DNA of 64,000 nucleotides, taken from positions 163,190-227,189 of the forward strand of contig JAFAJV010000108.1 of assembly GCA_019235995.1 (NCBI GenBank), written 5' to 3'. Of this stretch, positions 17,066 to 24,987 are shown in pieces. Both the position numbers and the translations under genes were made by a program. How positions within the stretch are numbered: the stretch's first letter is position 1; each line of letters begins with the position of its first letter. The notes under the pieces are model-generated. The model was not told where the DNA came from, did not search any database, and saw only the letters and a program-made list of their open reading frames with translations. This stretch comes from Vulcanimicrobiota bacterium (lineage in GTDB: Bacteria; Vulcanimicrobiota; Vulcanimicrobiia; Vulcanimicrobiales; Vulcanimicrobiaceae).

Positions 17066-17671
17066 ATGATCGTACGCGTCACCGCCGTCGCCGTGCTTTT
17101 GGGCCTCGCGGTCTTCCTGCTCCGCCATCCGGCCCCGCGGCCGCCCCTCGAAAGCGTGAGCGCGGCCGGCGGCCCCGTGCCGCAGCCGCGTCCGGATCGC
17201 CGCGCCTCGCATGCGCGGCAAGCCGCCGATCTGATCGTCTACGTCGCAGGAGCCGTGAAGACGCCGGGGCTCTACCATCTCCGCGAGGGCGACCGAGTCG
17301 CGCGGGCCGTCGCGCTCGCCGGCGGGATTCGCGCGTCGGCGGACGCAGCCGGCGTGAACCTCGCGGCGCGTGCGTCTGATGGAGACGAGATCGACGTGCC
17401 CGTCGCGGGCGAGGCGACGCGAGCGAGGCCGAACGCGCACCGCGGCCGCCGGCACGCTCGCGCGGCGCCCGCGGCGAGCAGCGTCGACGTCAACCGCGCC
17501 AATCCGGGCGAGCTCGCGGCGGTCCCCGGAATCGGCCGTGCCGTCGCGGCGCGTATCGTGGAGCTGCGCGAGCGCGAGGGCCCGTTCTCGTCGCTCGACG
17601 AGCTCCTCGACGTGGCCGGAATGACGCAGACGCGGCTCGAGCGCGCACGCCCCTACTTGCGCGAGCCGTAG
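17066..17671 (+). CDS. comEA: ComEA family DNA-binding protein (SLBB plus helix-hairpin-helix)
   Basis: ComEA is the periplasmic DNA receptor of natural transformation, handing DNA to ComEC. The 201-residue product has an N-terminal membrane anchor (residues ~3-22), a proline-rich linker and an SLBB domain beginning LIVYVAGAVKTPGLY. After a basic linker comes a C-terminal helix-hairpin-helix pair: VDVNRANPGELAAVPGIG, then FSSLDELLDVAGM. This order is exactly that of ComEA. I prefer the ATG at 17066 to an in-frame TTG at 17057. It lies 73 bp from the divergent leuS and 45 bp upstream of the acyl-CoA synthetase, while comEC is 5 kb away in the opposite orientation. Confidence 0.9.
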   Translation: MIVRVTAVAVLLGLAVFLLRHPAPRPPLESVSAAGGPVPQPRPDRRASHARQAADLIVYVAGAVKTPGLYHLREGDRVARAVALAGGIRASADAAGVNLAARASDGDEIDVPVAGEATRARPNAHRGRRHARAAPAASSVDVNRANPGELAAVPGIGRAVAARIVELREREGPFSSLDELLDVAGMTQTRLERARPYLREP

Positions 17672-17716
17672 CGCCGCAAGGGGTACGCAAAGCGCGACGC
17701 GCATTGAACGTGCGTC

Positions 17717-19513
17717 GTGGGTCCGCAGCTTCCCGAGAAGGTGACGCTTCCGAATCTTATTCGGAACGCGCTCGCCCAACCGCGCGCCGAGGTGCTGCTC
17801 GAGCGCGCCGGCGGCGCGTGGAAAGCCACGTCGAGCGAGCACTTGCTCGAACGCGTGGAGCGCGTCGCCTGTGCGATTCGCGACGCCGGGCTCGAGGCCG
17901 GAGATCGCGTGGCGCTCGTCTCCCACAACTGCGTGAACTGGATCGTCGCCGACTTCGGAGCGCTGTTCGCCGGCTGCGTTATCGTCCCGATCTATCCGAC
18001 GCAAGCCCTCGATCACCTCAGCTACATTCTCGAACATTCGGGAGCGCGGCTGATATTCGCCGACACGCTCGCGACCTACGAGCGACTGCGCGACAGCGGA
18101 GCGGCCCTGCCGCGCGTCGTGCGATTCGACTCCGGCGACGCGGACGGCCTCCAAGCATTCGAAGCGCGCGGTGAGGAGGTCCGCGCGGCACATCCCGGCC
18201 TCCCCGGCGCGTACGAGGCGACGCTCGTGCCGGACGACCTCGCCGTGCTGATCTACACGTCGGGGACCACGGGCCCGCCCAAGGGCGTGATGCTCTCGCA
18301 CGACAACCTCGCGTTCGACGCCACCGTCTCGTTGGCGTGTGGATTCGAGGGCATCGAAGGCGGGCGCGACGTGATGTCCGTGCTGCCGTACTCGCACATC
18401 TACGAGCACACCCTGATCTACATCTATCTGCTCGCGAAGGTGCGCTACTTCATCTGTCACGACCCGGGCGAACTGCTCGGCGACCTGCGCGACGTGCGCC
18501 CCGCGGAGATGACCGCGGTGCCCCGCATCTTCGATCGCGTCATGGCCGGCATCAAGGGCCAGGCGCTGCGCGCGGGCGGCCTGCGCGGGAAATTGATCCC
18601 CTGGAGCCTCGAAGTCGCGCGTGAGTACATGACGGCTCAAACGTTCGGCAGGGGAGCGAGCCGATGGCTCGCCCTGCGGTACGCGTTCGCCGAACGGTTG
18701 GTGTTGCACAAAGTGCGCGCCGCGCTCGGGCTCGACCGAGTTCAGTTTCTCACGAGCGGCAGCGCGCCGCTGCACGTCGACACCGCCATGACGCTGCTGG
18801 GCCTCGGCGTTCCGGTCATGCAGGGCTATGGGCTGACGGAGACCTCACCCGTCGTCTCCGTCAGCCGCCTATCCGACAACGAATACGGGGCCGTCGGGCG
18901 CCCGATCACCGGCGTGGACGTGCGCATCGCCGAAGACGGCGAGCTGATGGTGCGCGGACGCAACGTCATGCACGGCTACTATCGCGATCCGGACGCAACG
19001 GCCGAGGCGATCGAAGACGGGTGGCTTCACACGGGCGACATCGGCGAGATCGACGCGCGCGGCTTCTTGCGCATCACCGACCGCAAAGGCGAAATCTTCA
19101 AGACGAGCACCGGCAAGTGGATCGCACCCGCACGGATTGAGGCGAGCATCAAGCGCTCCATCTTCGTGGCGCAGGCGATGGTCACCGGGCGCGGTCAGCC
19201 GCACCCGATCGCGCTGGTTAGTCCGAACTGGCCGCTGCTGCGCCTCGAGCTGCCCACGCTCCCGGAAGTCGCTCTCGAACGGCTCGCCGAGCGCGAAGAC
19301 GTGAGGACGTTTCTCGATCGCGAGGTTCGCAAGCAGACCCACGGCCTCGCGACGTACGAACAAGTCCGCCACGTGGTCGTCGTTCCACACGAGTTCACCG
19401 TCGAGGGCGGCGAGCTCTCGCCCTCGATGAAGATCAAGCGCCGCGCCGTCGAGGCCCGCTACGCCCGCGAGATCGAGCGAGCATATCGCGCCGAGTCTGC
19501 CGCGCTCGCGTGA
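17717..19513 (+). CDS. Long-chain acyl-CoA synthetase (AMP-forming)
   Basis: An ANL-superfamily enzyme that activates fatty acids to acyl-CoA through an acyl-adenylate. The 598-residue protein has the P-loop-like LIYTSGTTGPPKGVMLSHDN, the motif QGYGLTETSPVVS, the hinge/ATP region GWLHTGDIGEID with DRKGEIFKTSTGKWI, and a C-terminal catalytic lysine candidate in SPSMKIKRR. The motif order and the GYGLTETSP/FKTSTGKW pair match FadD15/FAA-type long-chain synthetases. The start is GTG at 17717. Its TGA overlaps the ATG of the following PadR regulator (TGATG), suggesting co-translation and control of lipid metabolism by that regulator. Substrate chain length is inferred from family only. Confidence 0.9.
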   Translation: MGPQLPEKVTLPNLIRNALAQPRAEVLLERAGGAWKATSSEHLLERVERVACAIRDAGLEAGDRVALVSHNCVNWIVADFGALFAGCVIVPIYPTQALDHLSYILEHSGARLIFADTLATYERLRDSGAALPRVVRFDSGDADGLQAFEARGEEVRAAHPGLPGAYEATLVPDDLAVLIYTSGTTGPPKGVMLSHDNLAFDATVSLACGFEGIEGGRDVMSVLPYSHIYEHTLIYIYLLAKVRYFICHDPGELLGDLRDVRPAEMTAVPRIFDRVMAGIKGQALRAGGLRGKLIPWSLEVAREYMTAQTFGRGASRWLALRYAFAERLVLHKVRAALGLDRVQFLTSGSAPLHVDTAMTLLGLGVPVMQGYGLTETSPVVSVSRLSDNEYGAVGRPITGVDVRIAEDGELMVRGRNVMHGYYRDPDATAEAIEDGWLHTGDIGEIDARGFLRITDRKGEIFKTSTGKWIAPARIEASIKRSIFVAQAMVTGRGQPHPIALVSPNWPLLRLELPTLPEVALERLAEREDVRTFLDREVRKQTHGLATYEQVRHVVVVPHEFTVEGGELSPSMKIKRRAVEARYAREIERAYRAESAALA

Positions 19514-19905
19514 TGTCAAGACGCGTCGACGACGTCATCCGCGGCCCGATCAAGAGCAAGACGGTCTTTCCGGCGTTAATTCTGCACTTCATCGCAGGGC
19601 GCCCCGACCACGGATACGGCCTCATGCAGCGGATCGACGCCGTCTGCGGCGACCTCATCGCGGTCAATACGAACAAGATCTATCCGCTGCTCCGGCGCCT
19701 CGAGGAGCGCGGCTTCGTCACGGCCTCCTGGGAGCACCCCACCAAGCGTTCGCGCCGCGTCTACGTGATCACGCCGGAGGGCGAGGAGCGTCTCATCCGC
19801 ATCAAGAGTCTGATGCTGCCGTACCTCGACTCGGTCGCGGGCGCAATCGACCGGCTCAAGTCGGAGCTCTACGGCGTCGGCTCGCAGCCTTTGACCGAAC
19901 TTTGA
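19513..19905 (+). CDS. PadR family transcriptional regulator
   Basis: A 130-residue winged-helix repressor-type protein. The N-terminal domain (residues ~10-90) has PALILHFIAGRPDHGYGLMQRI, then NTNKIYPLLRRLEERGFVTASWE and SRRVYVITPEGEERL, the standard PadR helix-turn-helix plus wing. A short C-terminal helix would dimerise it. The ATG overlaps the stop of the upstream acyl-CoA synthetase gene by one base, so the two are very probably co-expressed; a GTG one codon earlier is the alternative start. The ligand and target promoters are unknown. A GC-rich dyad (19910-19938) lies just downstream, before the peptidase gene. Confidence 0.92.
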   Translation: MSRRVDDVIRGPIKSKTVFPALILHFIAGRPDHGYGLMQRIDAVCGDLIAVNTNKIYPLLRRLEERGFVTASWEHPTKRSRRVYVITPEGEERLIRIKSLMLPYLDSVAGAIDRLKSELYGVGSQPLTEL

Positions 19906-19954
19906 TTCGGCAGCGCGGCGCTTCGGCAGGAGCGCTGCGCCGTGTCGCCGATAC

Positions 19955-21478
19955 TTGGCGTTCGCATTGAGGATCGTACTTGTTGCGCTGCTGGCGCTCG
20001 CCGTCGGCTTGCCGGACCGCGGTTTGTCGAAAGCGCCGGCGCCGCCGCCGCAGACGGCGGATGCGGTGACGCACCATCGCCTGACGCTCGGCGGCCGGTC
20101 GCTTTCGTACACGGCGCGCGCTGGAACGATCACGTTACGCAACGGCGGCGACCAACCGATCGCGCGAGTCTTCTACACCGCGTATACGCTCGACGGCGCC
20201 GATACCGCGAAGCGCCCGATCACGTTCCTTTATAACGGCGGTCCCGGCAGCTCGACGATGTGGCTGCGCATGGGCTCGTTCGGGCCGGTCCGCGTCGTCA
20301 CCGCCGATGGGCGCCTCACCGGACCGCCGCCCTACCGGCTCGTGGACAACCGGTACAGCTTGCTGGATACGACGGATCTCGTCTTCATCGACATGCCGGG
20401 GAGCGGTTTCGGGCGCATCATCGGCGCCGGAACGCGCAAGGATCTCTGGGGCGTCGATCAGGATGCCTCGGCGTTCGCACAGTTCATCCAGCGTTACCTG
20501 AGCCGGTTCGGGCGCTGGAACTCACCGCGGTTTCTCTTCGGCGAGTCCTACGGCACGATGCGCTCCTGCGTGCTGGCGGCGGACCTTCAGGGCCGGGGCG
20601 TGTCGCTCAACGGCATCGTCCTGCTCTCGTCGTTCTTGAACGCGAACATCAATTATAACGACGGCGCTCCGGTCGGCGGCGGCGACTGGGGTTACATCCT
20701 GTATCTGCCCACCGAAGCCGCCACCGCCTGGTATCATCACGCGGTTCCGCAACGCACGTCACTCGACGCCTTCCTCTCGCAGGTGGAGAGCTTCGCGCTC
20801 ACCGATTACCTTGACGCGCTGGCCGAAGGCGCGCAGCTTGCCCCGAGCCGCTTCGACGACGTCGTGGCGAAGCTGCACGGGTATACGGGACTCTCGGACG
20901 ACTATATCCGCCGCTCCAACCTGCGTATTCCGTACGATCGCTTTCAGAACGAGCTGCTGCGGAATCGCGGCGTCACGGTGGGACGCATCGATTCGCGCTT
21001 CGAGACGTACGTGCTCGACAAGCCGGAGGTCTCGCCGGATTGGGACGCGCTCGATGCGGCGATCGACTCGGCGTTCGTCTCGGAAAGCAACCGTTACTTG
21101 CGCGACGTCCTCCACTACAACACGCCGCTGCTCTATCGTTCCGACATTTACGGGCTGATCTACGGCGACGGGGAGACGTGGGACTTCAAGCACGGAGCCA
21201 ATGCCCAGGCCCTCAACGTCACGCCGGATCTCGCCCAGGCGATGACCTACGACCCGCGGCTGCAGGTGTTCTCGGCCAACGGCTACTTCGACTTCGCGAC
21301 GCCATACTTCGCGACCGAGTACGCGCTCAACCACCTGTACCTCGCGCCCCAGCTGCAGCGCAACATCACCTACGGTTATTACGCTTCGGGACACATGGTC
21401 TATCTCCACGCCTCCGCGCTGGCGCGGTTTCACGCCGACCTCGAGCGCTGGTATGCGAAGGTGCTCGGCCGTGCATAG
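19955..21478 (+). CDS. Exported S10 family serine carboxypeptidase (copy 1)
   Basis: A 507-residue serine carboxypeptidase-like enzyme, expected to remove C-terminal residues from peptides outside the cytoplasm. A signal peptide (IVLVALLALAVGLP) is followed by TLGGRSLSYTARAGTITL, the family's bacterial N-terminal strand. The oxyanion motif FLYNGGPGSSTMWLRMGSFGP is present, as are the nucleophile Ser198 in FGESYGT, the catalytic Asp in SANGYFDFATP and the catalytic His in ASGHMVYLH. The start is a TTG (19955, or 19967 in the same frame), and no clear ribosome binding site decides between them. It is followed by a close paralogue overlapping by a few bases, then an M3 peptidase, forming a peptidase cluster. 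Confidence 0.9.
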   Translation: MAFALRIVLVALLALAVGLPDRGLSKAPAPPPQTADAVTHHRLTLGGRSLSYTARAGTITLRNGGDQPIARVFYTAYTLDGADTAKRPITFLYNGGPGSSTMWLRMGSFGPVRVVTADGRLTGPPPYRLVDNRYSLLDTTDLVFIDMPGSGFGRIIGAGTRKDLWGVDQDASAFAQFIQRYLSRFGRWNSPRFLFGESYGTMRSCVLAADLQGRGVSLNGIVLLSSFLNANINYNDGAPVGGGDWGYILYLPTEAATAWYHHAVPQRTSLDAFLSQVESFALTDYLDALAEGAQLAPSRFDDVVAKLHGYTGLSDDYIRRSNLRIPYDRFQNELLRNRGVTVGRIDSRFETYVLDKPEVSPDWDALDAAIDSAFVSESNRYLRDVLHYNTPLLYRSDIYGLIYGDGETWDFKHGANAQALNVTPDLAQAMTYDPRLQVFSANGYFDFATPYFATEYALNHLYLAPQLQRNITYGYYASGHMVYLHASALARFHADLERWYAKVLGRA

Positions 21479-22973
21479 TTCCGCGCTCGCGCTCCTGGCG
21501 GCGATGCTGTTGGCGGCGGCGCCGCGTCCCACGCCGGCCCCGGCCGCGCCGAACGCCGACGCGGTGACGCAGCACACGATCTCGCTGGGCGGCAAGAGTT
21601 ATCCGTACACCGCGCGAGCCGGGACGATCGCGCTCGACGACGACAAGGGGCACACGACGTGCCGGATGTTCTACACCGCCTTCACCGGGGACGGAGCCGA
21701 CGCGCGCACGCGCCCGGTGACGTTCCTCTACAACGGCGGCCCGGGGAGCTCGACCATTTGGCTGCGGATGGGTTCGTTCGGGCCGGTGCGCGTGCAGGTC
21801 GGCGACGGCCGGCCGACGCCGGGCGCGCCGTTCAACCTGATCGAGAACCAATACTCGCTGCTCGACCGCACCGATCTCGTGTTCGTCGACGCGCCGGACA
21901 CCGGGTTTAGCCGGATCGTGCCGCCCGGGAAGCCCAGCGACTTCTTCGGAGCCGATCAGGACGTGAAGGCCTTCGGGCAGTTCGTGTCGCGCTACGTCAC
22001 GACGTTCGGCCGCTGGAACTCGCCGAAGTTTCTGTTTGGAGAATCCTATGGCACGCCGCGCTCGGCCATGCTCGTTCGCTACCTGCAGCGCCAAGGCATC
22101 GGCATCAACGGCGTCGTGCTGCTCTCTTCCATTCTGGACTTCAGCCTCGACTGGGACGTCAACTTCACGCCCACCGCGATCGGCGGCGGTGACTGGGCGT
22201 TTCCGCTCTATCTCCCGACGGAGGCCGCCGCTTCCTGGTATCACGACAAGCTGCCCGGCCCGTCCACGACGCTTCCGGCCCTGCTGCCGCAGGTCGAGGA
22301 CTTCGCGATGCACGAGTACCTCAACGCGCTCGCGCAGGGAGCGAAGCTGTCGCCCGCCGCCTACGAAGACGTCGTCGCGAAGCTGGCTCAGTACACCGGG
22401 CTGTCCGAAGGATACATCCGCCAGTCCAACCTGCGGATTCCGTACTGGCGCTATTCGACGCAGCTGCTGCGCAACACGGGGGAGGCGACGGGACGCTACG
22501 ACGCGCGCTACACGTCGTATATGCTCGACCGCGTGAACGACCGGCCGGACTTCGATCCGACCGACGCGGCGATCGACTCCGCATTCGTCGCGGGCGGAAA
22601 CTACTTCGTCCGCCAGCTCCTCGGCTATCAGACGACGCTGATCTATCGCCCGATGACCAGCCTCTTCCGCCAGTGGGACTGGAAGCACAACGGCAATCTG
22701 CCCACCAACACCGCGCAAGACCTCGCGAGCGCGATGACCTACGACCCGAACCTGCGGATATTCTCCGGCAACGGTTACTACGATCTGGCGACGCCCTTCT
22801 TCGCCACGGTCTACACCCTCAACCACCTGAACATCCCGTTGCAGCTGCAAAAGAACATCAGTTACGGCTTCTACGAGTCCGGGCACATGGTGTATCTGCA
22901 TCCCCAGGCGCTGGCGCAGTTCCACGACGACCTCGAGCGCTGGTACGCGGAAACGCTCCAGGCCGGGCGGTGA
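21471..22973 (+). CDS. Exported S10 family serine carboxypeptidase (copy 2)
   Basis: A paralogue of the preceding gene with the same layout. It has a signal peptide (SSALALLAAMLLAAAP), then a short Pro/Ala linker, SLGGKSYPYTARAGTIAL and FLYNGGPGSSTIWLRMGSFGP. The nucleophile is Ser192 in FGESYGTPRS, with Asp in SGNGYYDLATP and His in ESGHMVYLH. The two copies share long identical stretches but differ in the middle, so the duplication is not recent. I chose GTG at 21471, which overlaps the upstream stop and puts the signal peptide at the N-terminus; an ATG at 21453 would give 506 residues. The M3 peptidase starts 7 bp after its stop, so the three genes form one transcription unit. Confidence 0.9.
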   Translation: MHSSALALLAAMLLAAAPRPTPAPAAPNADAVTQHTISLGGKSYPYTARAGTIALDDDKGHTTCRMFYTAFTGDGADARTRPVTFLYNGGPGSSTIWLRMGSFGPVRVQVGDGRPTPGAPFNLIENQYSLLDRTDLVFVDAPDTGFSRIVPPGKPSDFFGADQDVKAFGQFVSRYVTTFGRWNSPKFLFGESYGTPRSAMLVRYLQRQGIGINGVVLLSSILDFSLDWDVNFTPTAIGGGDWAFPLYLPTEAAASWYHDKLPGPSTTLPALLPQVEDFAMHEYLNALAQGAKLSPAAYEDVVAKLAQYTGLSEGYIRQSNLRIPYWRYSTQLLRNTGEATGRYDARYTSYMLDRVNDRPDFDPTDAAIDSAFVAGGNYFVRQLLGYQTTLIYRPMTSLFRQWDWKHNGNLPTNTAQDLASAMTYDPNLRIFSGNGYYDLATPFFATVYTLNHLNIPLQLQKNISYGFYESGHMVYLHPQALAQFHDDLERWYAETLQAGR

Positions 22974-22980
22974 CGCAGAG

Positions 22981-24987
22981 ATGACTGCACTGCTGGCCGT
23001 CGTGCTCGCCCTCGGCGGATCCACGATGACCTGGAACCTCTCGGCGCAAGGGATCCAGAGCTCGTGCACCGCCGCAATCCAAGCCGCGAAGAAATCTCTG
23101 GACGCCCTTGCGACGGCGCGGGTGACGCCCACGCTTTCGAACACCTTGCTGCCGCTGGAAAATCTCAACGCTGACCTGGGCGATCGCCTCGTCGCCCAGA
23201 CATTTCTCTGGCAGGTCTCCCCGGATACGCGAGTGCGGGCGGCGTCGCTCGACTGTTCGAACGCCGTCGCCGATTTCAGCGAGGAAGCGGCGGCCGTTCC
23301 CGCGATCTATGCCGCGCTGAAGCGGATCGATCCGGCCGGATTGCCGTCGGACGCGGATCGCGCGCTCCTAAGAGTGTGGCTCGACGCTTACCGGCGATCC
23401 GGTGCCGGGCTTCCCGATGCCGCGCGCACCGAGTTCGTCGCTCTCAGCAAGCAGCTGACGACGCTGCAAAACGATTTCGTGAAGAACGTGTCCGCCGATA
23501 CGACCGCGCTGGACGTTTCGAAGGGCGAGCTCGACGGAGTTCCAGCCGACTTCGTCGCGTCGCTCAAAGGCGCCGCGAACGGTGCCGTCGTGCTGCCGGT
23601 CAATGCAAGCTCGGTTTCGATCGTGCTCGCAAACGCCGCCAACGAGGGGGTGCGCCGCCGAGTCTACATGGCCTTTACGAACATACAGTATCCCGGGAAC
23701 GTCGTCTTGCTGCAGAAGGCCATCCGGATACGCTACCGGCTCGCGCACCTTCTGGGCTTTTCGAGCTGGGCGGCCTACCAGATGGCGGATCGGACGGTCA
23801 CCGATCCGCAAAAGATCGACGCGTTTCTCGCCGATCTCGACCGCCACTTGCGCAGCCGCGCCTCGAGCGACATCGCCACGCTGGCCGCGTTGAAGGCGCG
23901 CCAGCTCGGCGTGCCCACGGCCGCCATCCAGGCGTGGGACGTCGCGTACTACCTGGCGCAGCTGCAGAAGACGAAATATGCGGTCGACCGCAACGAAGTC
24001 CGACGCTACTTTCCGGCACCGCACGTCGTCAGCGCAGTGCTTCGTATCTACGAGCATCTGCTGGGGTTGAAGTTCACGCCGATCACCCCGGCGAACGCTT
24101 GGGCCCCCGCCGTCAGCGAATACGGCGTCTCGGACGCCGCGACTGGTCGGTTCATCGGGAGCTTTTACTTGGACCTCTACCCACGCGAGGGCAAGACGGA
24201 CGGAGCCTATAACGCGCCGCTACTCGAGGCGCGGCGTAACGCGGACGGCAGCGCGCGTCCGCCGGTCTCCGCCTTGGTGGTTGGCGATTGGCCGATGCCG
24301 CTCGGCGGAAAGCCGGCGCTGCTGACGCACGAGGACGTCACGACGTTCTTTCACGAGTTCGGCCACTGCATGGCAGCATTGCTTGCGACGGTGCCGTACG
24401 AATCGATCGCCTCGTTCGGTCAAGATTTCGTCGAGGCTCCGTCACAGATGCTCGAGAACTTCACGTGGGATCCGGCGATCCTCGAGGAGATCAGCTCGAA
24501 CGTCGATACGGGCGCTCCGATTCCGGCGGACCTCGTAAAGAGACTCATCGCAGCCCGCTGCACGAGCGACCGCCTGTGCAACGCCTACGCGGCCACGCGG
24601 CAGATCTTACTCTCCGACGTCGATCTGCGGTACCACGAGGGGGCGCCCGACATGAATTTGACTACCGTGTGGGACGAGGTCGCCGCCCTCGTCACGCCGG
24701 TTCCAACGCCCGCCGGCGCGCACCCGGTCGCTGCGTTCACCCACATCATGGGCGGCTACGACGCCGGATATTACGTGTATCTATGGTCGCTCGTCTACGC
24801 TCAGGACATGTTCACCGCGTTTGCGGCCGGCGGCCTGGACAACCCCGAGGTGGGGATGCGTTATCGCACGACGATCCTTCAGCCCGCATATACCTACGAC
24901 GCCGACAGGGAGGTTCGCGACTTTCTCGGCCGGCCGATGAGTCCGGCCGCGTTTTATCGCGGCTTCGGTATAGATTCACCCAACTAG
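22981..24987 (+). CDS. M3 family (thimet oligopeptidase-like) metallopeptidase
   Basis: A 668-residue zinc oligopeptidase of clan MA. The zinc motif HEFGH is at residues 458-462 in TTFFHEFGHCMAAL, and the third ligand Glu lies in DFVEAPSQMLENF. The conserved GSFYLDLYPREGK and the C-terminal GGYDAGYYVYLWS region are also present. These place it with the Dcp/OpdA/thimet group. Most relatives are cytosolic, but this one begins MTALLAVVLALGGSTMT, a plausible signal peptide. Export would fit its position directly behind two exported carboxypeptidases. Its stop codon shares the palindrome CTAG (24984-24987) with the convergent sortilin-like gene. Confidence 0.92.
   Translation: MTALLAVVLALGGSTMTWNLSAQGIQSSCTAAIQAAKKSLDALATARVTPTLSNTLLPLENLNADLGDRLVAQTFLWQVSPDTRVRAASLDCSNAVADFSEEAAAVPAIYAALKRIDPAGLPSDADRALLRVWLDAYRRSGAGLPDAARTEFVALSKQLTTLQNDFVKNVSADTTALDVSKGELDGVPADFVASLKGAANGAVVLPVNASSVSIVLANAANEGVRRRVYMAFTNIQYPGNVVLLQKAIRIRYRLAHLLGFSSWAAYQMADRTVTDPQKIDAFLADLDRHLRSRASSDIATLAALKARQLGVPTAAIQAWDVAYYLAQLQKTKYAVDRNEVRRYFPAPHVVSAVLRIYEHLLGLKFTPITPANAWAPAVSEYGVSDAATGRFIGSFYLDLYPREGKTDGAYNAPLLEARRNADGSARPPVSALVVGDWPMPLGGKPALLTHEDVTTFFHEFGHCMAALLATVPYESIASFGQDFVEAPSQMLENFTWDPAILEEISSNVDTGAPIPADLVKRLIAARCTSDRLCNAYAATRQILLSDVDLRYHEGAPDMNLTTVWDEVAALVTPVPTPAGAHPVAAFTHIMGGYDAGYYVYLWSLVYAQDMFTAFAAGGLDNPEVGMRYRTTILQPAYTYDADREVRDFLGRPMSPAAFYRGFGIDSPN

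Noticed and set aside
19910..19938. GC-rich dyad (GCAGCGC...GCGCTGC) between padR and the first S10 gene
   Set aside because: It could be a PadR operator or weak terminator, but the arms are common GC words, no T-run follows, and PadR sites normally have ATGT/ACAT arms.
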